From: Pontibacillus halophilus JSM 076056 = DSM 19796
GTDB lineage: Bacteria; Bacillota; Bacilli; Bacillales; BH030062
Assembly: GCF_000425205.1 (NCBI RefSeq)
Contig: NZ_KE384328.1
Location: 65,799 to 129,798, forward strand
Direction: 5' to 3'
DNA: 64,000 nucleotides
This document shows positions 43,990 through 51,096 of the stretch, in pieces (positions within the stretch are counted from its first letter, which is position 1; every line of letters starts with the position of its first letter). The position numbers were made by a program, and so were the translations under genes. Under the pieces are notes generated by a model. It had not been told where the DNA came from and searched no databases. It saw nothing but the letters and a program-made list of their open reading frames with translations.

Positions 43990-44949
43990 ATGGATTTTCA
44001 AGCCTTTCTAATCACACTTCGGGAAGCGTTAGAAGCCATCTTAATTGTTGGGTTGATTCTAAGCTATCTAACCCGCTTAAATGCTAAGAAATATCATCCG
44101 TGGGTTTTTGCTGGGGTTGGATTAGCTTTAGTAAGCAGTTATGTTGTAGCTTTACTGTTCCAAGTTGTATTTACTGGCTTTGCAAGCTTTGGCTCAGAGA
44201 CATACTTGAAAATAGGGATTATGTTTGCTTCGGTGTTCCTACTGTCACATATGGTGATGTGGATGACCAAAGAATCTAAAAATGTGAATGGGGACATGCA
44301 GAAGAAAATTAATGCGGCTGTAACGGCAGGGAGTGTCACAGCGCTTGTTGTACATACGTATTTGATTGTTCTTCGTGAAGGTGTTGAAACTGTCTTTTTC
44401 TTCGCTGCGATTAGCGGTGGAGATATCGAGTCCGTGTTTACAAGTTACGGAGCGCTCAGTGGTCTCATGCTTGCATTAATCCTTGGATATTTGTTCTTTA
44501 CCGGTACAATGAAATTCTCTTTAAAGACATTCTTTAGAGTGACAGGAATTATGATTATGTTTATTGCTGCAGGGTTGCTCGTACAAGGAGTTGGGATGCT
44601 TCAAGACCTTGGTAAGCTTGGGTCAGTGTACGAGACTGTGCAGGGAGAGCCTAAGTCGGTTTATAATATTGTTGGATTTATGCCTGAACACTATCAAGAC
44701 GAGGTGCACTATGTCCGCGATACTGGAGAAGATGTTGTAATTAGTGGTCAAATCGGACTTTTCTTGGCAGCCATGTTTGGTTACAGTCACAATCCGACAG
44801 TTGAACAAATTGCTGCTTATTGGCTATATTTTGCTTTCATTATTGTCGCAAATCTTGTGGCAAGCAAAGGGTGGCTTCAGAGAAAGAAGAAAGAAACCGA
44901 ACCAGAAGTTCAAGCACAACAGGCAATGCCGCGTGAACATGTGAATTAA
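43990..44949 (+). CDS. FTR1-family iron permease
   Basis: 319-residue multi-pass permease of the oxidase-dependent iron transporter family (EfeU/FTR1), importing iron under limitation. The two iron-binding REXXE motifs are intact: REALE at 11-15 in helix 1 and REGVE in LREGVETVFFF (near 131). Seven helices are expected. The C-terminus is charged and cytosolic. ATG follows AAAGGGGG. Co-transcribed with the anchored partner from the Fur promoter. Unlike B. subtilis efeUOB there is no efeB-type peroxidase beside it. A clear terminator follows. Confidence 0.93.
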   Translation: MDFQAFLITLREALEAILIVGLILSYLTRLNAKKYHPWVFAGVGLALVSSYVVALLFQVVFTGFASFGSETYLKIGIMFASVFLLSHMVMWMTKESKNVNGDMQKKINAAVTAGSVTALVVHTYLIVLREGVETVFFFAAISGGDIESVFTSYGALSGLMLALILGYLFFTGTMKFSLKTFFRVTGIMIMFIAAGLLVQGVGMLQDLGKLGSVYETVQGEPKSVYNIVGFMPEHYQDEVHYVRDTGEDVVISGQIGLFLAAMFGYSHNPTVEQIAAYWLYFAFIIVANLVASKGWLQRKKKETEPEVQAQQAMPREHVN

Positions 44950-44958
44950 GATTTAATG

Positions 44959-44986
44959 AACCCGTCTTGGTTAAGGCGGGTTTTTT
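44959..44986 (+). terminator. FTR1 operon terminator
   Basis: Stem AACCCGTCTT / AAGGCGGGTT (one G-T pair), loop GGTT, six Ts. Confidence 0.92.
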
Positions 44987-45023
44987 ATGGAGATATAGGA
45001 GCAGTTTAAAATGGGGGATAGAT

Positions 45024-46466
45024 TTGTCTGGTAGTAAAAAAGTATTGATTGTTGGATTTTGTTTATATGTAATTATTGGCATCATCAGATTCTTAAACGT
45101 GAGTGCCTTTGCAAGTAGCTGGGATATTGTAGATTTCGCTCTTGGGATTGAACGCTTTGATATGTTGGATATGCAACCTCATTTCCCGGGCTATCCTTTC
45201 TTTATTTTAGGTGGCATGCTCGTTCATTTATTTATTAAGGATTTAACACTTTCCTTATCCGTTTGGAATACAATTGTCTCCTTGAGTACGATCTTTCCGT
45301 TATGGTGGATGGTAAGAAAGAGAGCCTCTGTCCTCTATAGTACGCTCGCCGTACTTGTTGTACATACAATTCCATTTGTCCAACTAGCCTTTGTCGCCCC
45401 CATGTCAGAGGGGATGGCACTTTCAGTCGTGATCTGGTTAATTTGGTCAATTGACCGTCTACAGGCAGGAAAACATGTGGCACATGCATTTCTCCCAGCG
45501 ATTTTCTTTGCCTTATTAATGGGTGTAAGGGTCTCATATCTCCCTTTAGGGATTGGCTTGTTGTGGGTATGGAAGTGGGTATATAAGAATGTCGGAGCTA
45601 CGATGCTGTTCATACATATTGGGGTTTCTGTAAGTCTGCAGTTCATATGGGTGGGAGGATTAATTCAATCTCTCGGTGGTTTGAGTAGCTTTTGGTTTGT
45701 GGCTTCTCAATTTGTTGAAGGGCACTTTACAGAATGGGGCGGTTCCGTCGTAACTCACAGTCTTACCTGGTGGGAAAGAGGATACACGTTTTTGTGGAAT
45801 AATGTAGCGTGGATAGGCTTTGGTGTTACGAACTCACTTTTACTTGTTCTTTGGGTATTCGTCATTGTAGTTGCTCTTACGAAGGCCATTCAACTAAGAA
45901 CAATGAATTGGATGCTAGTCTTTATGGGGGGAGGTTATCTACTATGGGCATTCTTCGCTCAGAATATTGATAAAGCTAGACACATACTTCCTCTTGTCTT
46001 GATTTTAGCGTTAGGGGCCCTATTGGTCTTAGCTACTCAGCCAAGACGCATGACGGCCTTCTTGCTTACCGCTGTACTATTCATTCAGCTTCCTCTGTCG
46101 ACCATACACATGTACAATCAATCTCATCAGATCCCTGCAACCTATCAACTTGCCTCTTATGTTGAACAATTACCTAATGCGAGTATGGTATATACGTGGG
46201 AAGAAGAACGAACGTTTGATTACTTGGAGATTAAGACACCTTACAAAAAGATTAAGACATACCCTCTCTTCTTAGAGGATATGTCAATAGAATCTCATCA
46301 ACATGTGTATGTAACAGATGCGGTCTTAAACGGTTTTAGACAACAGGGGTATGACGTAGAAGAGCATGTTCGCTACGTTGAAACGTTTACTTCCAAAGCC
46401 CTTTATCATCCTGTTTATCACGAAATCACCTTGTATAAGTGGATTACAAGACCACATGCAGAATAA
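45024..46466 (+). CDS. Multi-pass membrane glycosyltransferase-like protein (GT-C type)
   Basis: 480-residue integral membrane protein with about ten to twelve helices. The N-terminal loop SSWDIVDFALGIERFDMLDMQPHFPGYPFF, given here only as its key residues Asp, Glu-Arg and HFPGYP, resembles the first extracellular loop of GT-C enzymes, which use polyprenyl-phosphate sugars and need an acidic residue there. Function is unproven; similar Bacillus proteins carry uninformative names. I chose TTG 45024 after GGGGGATAGA; the frame from 44967 runs through the terminator. Its 3' end overlaps convergent yslB by 23 bases. It could consume the product of the GT2 gene at 42419. Confidence 0.7.
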   Translation: MSGSKKVLIVGFCLYVIIGIIRFLNVSAFASSWDIVDFALGIERFDMLDMQPHFPGYPFFILGGMLVHLFIKDLTLSLSVWNTIVSLSTIFPLWWMVRKRASVLYSTLAVLVVHTIPFVQLAFVAPMSEGMALSVVIWLIWSIDRLQAGKHVAHAFLPAIFFALLMGVRVSYLPLGIGLLWVWKWVYKNVGATMLFIHIGVSVSLQFIWVGGLIQSLGGLSSFWFVASQFVEGHFTEWGGSVVTHSLTWWERGYTFLWNNVAWIGFGVTNSLLLVLWVFVIVVALTKAIQLRTMNWMLVFMGGGYLLWAFFAQNIDKARHILPLVLILALGALLVLATQPRRMTAFLLTAVLFIQLPLSTIHMYNQSHQIPATYQLASYVEQLPNASMVYTWEEERTFDYLEIKTPYKKIKTYPLFLEDMSIESHQHVYVTDAVLNGFRQQGYDVEEHVRYVETFTSKALYHPVYHEITLYKWITRPHAE

Positions 46467-46884
46467 CTTTTGATTTTTTCTTTTCCGTTTCAAAGATACA
46501 TTCCGCTTCTTGCCCCATGATCAATTCAATCTGCTGAGCAAGAAATCCTGCTTCCATCCGGAACGAGTATGGACTTTTGTAGGACAGGCGCTTTTCGATG
46601 AATTCGCCAGTTAACTCAAAGTAATACTCGTTCTTCTTTTCTTTCAACAACTGCAAGTTTCCCCAAGCCATTGCCGCAAAGAAAGTTCCAATTTCATCTA
46701 TGGATTCACACGGGTACATCCGTGATAAATTTCTCCCTATGTAGTATAAGACGGTGTCGCTCTCTTTCCCGAGTAAATCGGGAAGAACTTTTGTCCGAAG
46801 CACTTCATGTCCCATTTGAGTGGAAGGGATATCTTTAAATTCATCAAAAAGGTTAGCAATCTGTTCATTCATCGTTTGTCTCAT
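46444..46884 (-). CDS. yslB: DUF2507 protein YslB
   Basis: 146-residue soluble protein matching the DUF2507/YslB family, related to V4R-like small-molecule-binding folds; function unknown. Recognisable segments are LRTKVLPDLLGKESDTVLYYIGRNLSR, noted by its LPDLLG and YYIGR parts, and LTGEFIEKRL..FRMEAGFLAQQIE. ATG 46884 follows GGGAG; ATG 46872 is an alternative. It lies just before sdhC as in B. subtilis, which marks the right edge of the accessory island. Its 3' end overlaps the convergent membrane-protein gene by 23 bases. Confidence 0.88.
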   Translation of the reverse strand: MRQTMNEQIANLFDEFKDIPSTQMGHEVLRTKVLPDLLGKESDTVLYYIGRNLSRMYPCESIDEIGTFFAAMAWGNLQLLKEKKNEYYFELTGEFIEKRLSYKSPYSFRMEAGFLAQQIELIMGQEAECIFETEKKKSKVILHVVL

Positions 46885-47136
46885 CCTCTCTCCCTCTATT
46901 ATTACAGTGAAGTGATTTAAACTTCAATAATGAAAAAATCACTTTTTTCAATGATTTGTAGTTTCTTCTTTCAATTCTTTATGGTGATTCCAAATGTTGT
47001 GCAAGATTACATGCTGTTCTTGTTAAACTTTATAGATTGTTACGTGAAAGGAATAGGGCAACGATTCCTGCTGTATAAGGGGGTTTCTCCTTGTTTCTTA
47101 CAAGCATGTTCGTTATAGAAATACGAACAGCATTTC

Positions 47137-47165
47137 TTGACGCTATCTACTGATAGAAGTACAAT
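47137..47165 (+). promoter_or_regulatory. Sigma-A promoter of sdhCAB
   Basis: TTGACG (47137-47142), 17-bp spacer, TACAAT (47160-47165). Transcription would start near 47172, giving a leader of about 130 bases. Confidence 0.82.
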
Positions 47166-47204
47166 AAACATGATATAAATTTGTACAATTTTACAGGCAA
47201 GCGC

Positions 47205-47226
47205 ATGGGTAAAAAATTTTACCCAT
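47205..47226. repeat. Inverted repeat in the sdh leader
   Basis: Perfect 10-base arms ATGGGTAAAA / TTTTACCCAT around AA, about 35 bases into the transcript. It may be a protein operator or RNA hairpin; no T-run follows directly, so it is not a plain terminator. Confidence 0.6.
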
Positions 47227-47229
47227 TTA

Positions 47230-47243
47230 TTAAAGCGCTTTAA
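47230..47243. promoter_or_regulatory. cre-like palindrome in the sdh leader
   Basis: TTAAAGCGCTTTAA is a perfect 14-base palindrome matching 12 of 14 positions of the strong synthetic cre TGAAAGCGCTTTCA. It lies about 60 bases after the predicted start, where CcpA acts as a roadblock. Carbon catabolite control of the TCA-cycle sdh operon is plausible. Confidence 0.6.
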
Positions 47244-47304
47244 TGTCTGAAAAGTGCACAAAGTGAGACTTTTATTTACATTCTGAGGGGGGTAAGCAAG
47301 ACAC

Positions 47305-47919
47305 ATGGCAACCAATCGTGAGTTTATGTTACGAAGACTACATTCTTTACTAGGAGTTATTCCGGTTGGAATTTTCTTGATCCAACACTTAGTTGTCAAC
47401 CATTTTGCTACAGGTGGGAGAGAGGCATTTAACAATGCTGCACACTTTATGGAAAGTTTGCCGTTTCGTTACGTGTTAGAAATCGTTATTATTTTCCTTC
47501 CCCTGTTGTTTCACTCCATATATGGCGTGTACATTGCGTTTACAGCTTCAGGTAGCAATGCAGTCAGATACGGGTATTTTCGTAATGTAATGTTCTATTT
47601 GCAACGAATCTCCGGAATCATCACACTGATTTTCGTATCTTGGCACGTTTGGGAGACGAGATTAGCAGCGGCATTTAGAGATGTGGAAATTAATTTTGAT
47701 TTAATGGCAGACATTTTGTCATCTAACTTTATGCTAGGATTCTACATTGTTGGTGTGATTTCAACAACATTCCACTTTGCTAATGGCTTGTGGTCATTCT
47801 GTGTGACATGGGGGATTACTCAGTCTCCACGTTCGCAGCGTATCTTTACATACGTATCTCTTGCGGTATTCTTGGCGCTATCTGTAGTAGGGGTGCGTGC
47901 AATTCTAGCGTTTGTATAA
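47305..47919 (+). CDS. sdhC: Succinate dehydrogenase cytochrome b558 subunit
   Basis: 204-residue membrane anchor of complex II, Bacillus-type with five helices and two haem b groups, passing electrons to menaquinone. Axial haem-ligand candidates are His28 (LIQHLVVN), and the histidines in LLFHSIYG, VSWHVWE and TTFHFANG, one per helix. The NREFMLRRLHSLLGVIP start is family-typical. First gene of sdhCAB. GAGGGGGG lies about 12 bases before ATG, a rather long spacing. Confidence 0.96.
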   Translation: MATNREFMLRRLHSLLGVIPVGIFLIQHLVVNHFATGGREAFNNAAHFMESLPFRYVLEIVIIFLPLLFHSIYGVYIAFTASGSNAVRYGYFRNVMFYLQRISGIITLIFVSWHVWETRLAAAFRDVEINFDLMADILSSNFMLGFYIVGVISTTFHFANGLWSFCVTWGITQSPRSQRIFTYVSLAVFLALSVVGVRAILAFV

Positions 47920-47970
47920 AGAGCATTCATAGTTTCATGGATTTGTAGACATAAAGGGAGTGAGTTTCAC

Positions 47971-49734
47971 ATGAGTAATGAAAATATAGTCGTTGTCGGT
48001 GGTGGCCTTGCTGGGTTGATGGCAACCATTAAAGCAGCAGAAGCAGGCGTACACGTCGATTTACTATCGCTAGTACCCGTTAAGCGTTCTCACTCTGTAT
48101 GTGCGCAAGGTGGGATTAACGGCGCAGTAAATACAAAAGGGGAAGGTGACTCTCCTTGGGAGCACTTTGACGACACGGTATATGGTGGGGACTTCCTAGC
48201 CAATCAGCCTCCTGTTAAGGCAATGGCAGATGCCGCACCAAGTATCATTCATATGTTGGACCGAATGGGCGTTATGTTCAATCGTACACCAGAAGGGTTG
48301 CTTGACTTTAGACGTTTCGGAGGTACACAACACCACCGAACCGCTTATGCAGGTGCTACAACTGGCCAGCAATTATTATATGCATTAGATGAGCAAGTTC
48401 GTCGTTATGAAGTAGCGGGACTTGTGACGAAATATGAAGGTTGGGAATTTCTGTCCCCAATTATTGATGACAAAGGGATTGGCAGAGGGTGTGTAGCACA
48501 GAACCTGAACAGTCATGAAATTAAAGTATTCCGAGCTGACGCAACTATTCTAGCAACAGGTGGCCCGGGTATTGTGTTCGGTAAATCTACAAACTCTGTA
48601 ATCAATACGGGGTCAGCTGCCGCTTCTCTATACTTGAACGGTGCCTACTATGCGAATGGTGAATTTATTCAAATTCATCCAACCGCGATTCCAGGGGATG
48701 ACAAACTTCGACTTATGAGTGAATCTGCTCGAGGAGAAGGCGGAAGAGTATGGACGTATAAAGACGGGGAGCCATGGTACTTCCTCGAAGAGAAGTATCC
48801 GGCATATGGGAACCTTGTACCTCGTGATATTGCTACACGAGAAATTTTCGATGTGTGTGTCAATCAGAAGCTTGGAATCAACGGAGAGAATATGGTGTAC
48901 TTAGACCTCTCTCATAAGGACTCAAAAGAGTTAGATGTGAAGCTTGGTGGAATTATTGAAATTTATGAGAAATTCGTAGGGGAAGACCCGCGAAAGGTTC
49001 CAATGAAGATTTTCCCTGCGGTTCACTATTCTATGGGTGGCCTGTGGGTCGATTACGAACAAATGACGAATATCCCGGGTATTTTCGCTGCGGGTGAATG
49101 TGACTATTCTCAGCATGGAGGAAATCGCCTCGGAGCCAACTCCTTGCTATCATCTATTTTCGGTGGAATGGTAGCTGGTCCGAATGCTGTGAAGTATATG
49201 GCTGATTTGGATGAGAATGCGAAGGATATGGATTCTGATCTGTTCGATCGTGCGATTAAAGCTGAACAAGAGAAATTCGACACTATCATGAACATGGACG
49301 GAGACGAAAACGCTTATCAAATCCATAAAGAGTTGGGCGAGTGGATGACTGATAACGTAACTGTTGTACGAGATAATGAGAAACTGAAGAAGACAGATGA
49401 GAAAATTGTAGAGTTAATGGAACGTTATGAACGTATCAACATTAACGATACAACGAGATGGAGTAACCAAGGGGCTATGTTTACTCGTCAGCTTTGGAAC
49501 ATGCTTCAGCTTGCGCGTGTGATTACGATTGGTGCCCTCAATCGAAATGAGAGTCGAGGCGCACACTATAAACCGGCGTATCCGGATCGTAACGATGAGG
49601 AATGGTTAAAGACAACAATGGCTAAATATGACGCAGAAACCAATTCCCCAACTTTCTTCTATGAGGATGTGGATACTTCTCTAATTGAACCGCGTAAGAG
49701 GGACTACACGCAAAACAAAGGGGGCAAATCCTAA
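47971..49734 (+). CDS. sdhA: Succinate dehydrogenase flavoprotein subunit
   Basis: Oxidises succinate to fumarate using covalent FAD. 587 residues: Rossmann motif VVGGGLAGLMA, FAD-attachment His in HSVCAQGGING (near 41), substrate residues in GGTQHHRTAYAG, and catalytic Arg in the SESARGEGG and EFIQIHPTAI regions. C-terminal helical domain with WSNQGAMFTRQLWNML. ATG follows AAAGGGAGTGAG. Its stop overlaps the start of sdhB by one base (TAATG). Confidence 0.97.
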   Translation: MSNENIVVVGGGLAGLMATIKAAEAGVHVDLLSLVPVKRSHSVCAQGGINGAVNTKGEGDSPWEHFDDTVYGGDFLANQPPVKAMADAAPSIIHMLDRMGVMFNRTPEGLLDFRRFGGTQHHRTAYAGATTGQQLLYALDEQVRRYEVAGLVTKYEGWEFLSPIIDDKGIGRGCVAQNLNSHEIKVFRADATILATGGPGIVFGKSTNSVINTGSAAASLYLNGAYYANGEFIQIHPTAIPGDDKLRLMSESARGEGGRVWTYKDGEPWYFLEEKYPAYGNLVPRDIATREIFDVCVNQKLGINGENMVYLDLSHKDSKELDVKLGGIIEIYEKFVGEDPRKVPMKIFPAVHYSMGGLWVDYEQMTNIPGIFAAGECDYSQHGGNRLGANSLLSSIFGGMVAGPNAVKYMADLDENAKDMDSDLFDRAIKAEQEKFDTIMNMDGDENAYQIHKELGEWMTDNVTVVRDNEKLKKTDEKIVELMERYERININDTTRWSNQGAMFTRQLWNMLQLARVITIGALNRNESRGAHYKPAYPDRNDEEWLKTTMAKYDAETNSPTFFYEDVDTSLIEPRKRDYTQNKGGKS

Positions 49735-50501
49735 TGAGTGAAGACAACAAAACAATTACGCTAATTGTAACTCGTCAGGACAAACCAGACTCTGATTCCT
49801 ATGAAGAGTCGTTTAAAGTACCGTATCGTAAGAACATGAATGTCATTTCGGCGTTAATGGAGATTCGACGTAATCCAATTAACGCAGATGGGAAAGAAAC
49901 AACGCCAATTTATTGGGATATGGGATGTCTTGAGGAAGTGTGCGGAGCATGTTCCATGGTCATTAATGGAAAGCCGCGCCAGTCTTGTACAGCGCTTATT
50001 GACCAACTCGAACAGCCTGTACGTTTACAGCCGATGTCTACATTCCCGGTATTAAGAGACTTAGCAGTAGACCGTAGTCGTATGTTTGATTCACTGAAAA
50101 AGGTAAAAGCATGGATTCCAATCGATGGAACCTATGATTTAGGGCCTGGTCCTAGAATGGCAGAGAACAAGCGCCAATGGTCATATGAACTATCTAAATG
50201 TATGACATGTGGTGTTTGTCTCGAAGCTTGCCCGAATGTGAATAGCAAATCCGATTTCATCGGTCCTGCTGCAATCTCTCAAGTTCGTTTGTTCAACTCT
50301 CATCCAACTGGAGAGATGAATAAAGATGAACGATTGGAAGCTTTAATGGGTGAAGGTGGACTAGCAGAGTGCGGGAACTCCCAAAACTGTGTTCAATCAT
50401 GTCCGAAAGGAATTCCATTGACGACGTCGATTGCTGCAATGAACAGAGAAACAGTCATTCACTCATTTAAGAATTTCTTTGGTAGTGACCATAAAGTTTA
50501 A
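49734..50501 (+). CDS. sdhB: Succinate dehydrogenase iron-sulfur subunit
   Basis: 255-residue electron-transfer subunit with three clusters: [2Fe-2S] ligands in CLEEVCGAC and downstream Cys, and a C-terminal ferredoxin domain with CMTCGVCLEACP and the CGNSQNCVQSCPKG set for the [4Fe-4S] and [3Fe-4S] clusters. Start overlaps the sdhA stop. Last gene of the operon, with a strong terminator after it. Confidence 0.97.
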   Translation: MSEDNKTITLIVTRQDKPDSDSYEESFKVPYRKNMNVISALMEIRRNPINADGKETTPIYWDMGCLEEVCGACSMVINGKPRQSCTALIDQLEQPVRLQPMSTFPVLRDLAVDRSRMFDSLKKVKAWIPIDGTYDLGPGPRMAENKRQWSYELSKCMTCGVCLEACPNVNSKSDFIGPAAISQVRLFNSHPTGEMNKDERLEALMGEGGLAECGNSQNCVQSCPKGIPLTTSIAAMNRETVIHSFKNFFGSDHKV

Positions 50502-50510
50502 TAGAATGGT

Positions 50511-50543
50511 AGGGGCTGCTTCTTATAAGAAGCAGCCCCTTTT
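50511..50543 (+). terminator. sdhCAB terminator
   Basis: Perfect 14-bp stem AGGGGCTGCTTCTT / AAGAAGCAGCCCCT followed by TTT. The ysmA ribosome site (AAAGGAGG) begins at the next base, so the hairpin may also affect ysmA translation. Confidence 0.9.
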
Positions 50544-50558
50544 AAAGGAGGAATACAG

Positions 50559-51005
50559 TTGAAGCGAGTAGCTTATATTGAACAACCAGAAAGATGGCGT
50601 GAAGAATTTGATTTCTATATCAATATCCACGTTCGTTTTTCAGAAACAGACTTATTTGGACATATGAACAATACGTCTCCATTTATTTATTTCGAAGAGG
50701 CTCGAATTGCATTTATGAAGTCGGTGGGGTTAATTGGAGAACGGTTTGAGCTTGGAGAGCAAATCCCAGTTGTAGCGGACTTGCAATGTGATTATCATCA
50801 ACAAGTTTTCTTTGATGAAAAGCTGCGTGTATTTGTGAAGTTGGCACACACAGGCCGTACATCGTACGACCTTCACTACATGGTGCTCAATGAACGAAAT
50901 GAAGTCTGTCTGACTGCTAGGGGACGAGTTGTACATATTGATTACGAAACAGGTGAAAAAGTAAGTATTCCAGAGCCCTTCCGTAGAACTCACGCAGTAC
51001 ATTAA
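50559..51005 (+). CDS. ysmA: Acyl-CoA thioesterase-like protein YsmA
   Basis: 148-residue hot-dog-fold protein of the 4-hydroxybenzoyl-CoA thioesterase family. VRFSETDLFGHMNNTSPFIYFEEAR is the active-site helix region, noted by its key residues Asp, His and Asn (ETDLFGHMNN). The physiological thioester is unknown. TTG start after AAAGGAGG. Between sdhB and a ComP-like kinase here; in B. subtilis gerE follows it directly. Confidence 0.88.
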   Translation: MKRVAYIEQPERWREEFDFYINIHVRFSETDLFGHMNNTSPFIYFEEARIAFMKSVGLIGERFELGEQIPVVADLQCDYHQQVFFDEKLRVFVKLAHTGRTSYDLHYMVLNERNEVCLTARGRVVHIDYETGEKVSIPEPFRRTHAVH

Positions 51006-51044
51006 TTTGGGATAGGATTCGCACCGTCCTGTAAGATATGATAA

Positions 51045-51068
51045 AGTCAAGCATAGCTTGGCTTTTTT
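51045..51068 (+). terminator. ysmA terminator
   Basis: 8-bp stem AGTCAAGC / GCTTGGCT (one G-T pair), loop ATA, six Ts. Confidence 0.88.
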
Positions 51069-51096
51069 GTATTTTATTGGTGAATGGAGAGTTAAG

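Larger units (their letters stand above)
46885..47304 (+). other. sdhC upstream region
   Basis: 420 bases between divergent yslB and sdhC. It holds the sdh promoter, a 22-base inverted repeat and a cre-like palindrome (listed separately). A 62-codon frame at 46930 has no ribosome site and is not accepted. Long AT-rich stretches may host further regulators; a sRNA target region near the sdhC start is possible but not assignable. Confidence 0.5.

Noticed and set aside
46930-47118. 62-residue hydrophobic frame upstream of sdhC
   Set aside because: No ribosome site before the ATG and Cys/Phe-rich AT-driven composition.
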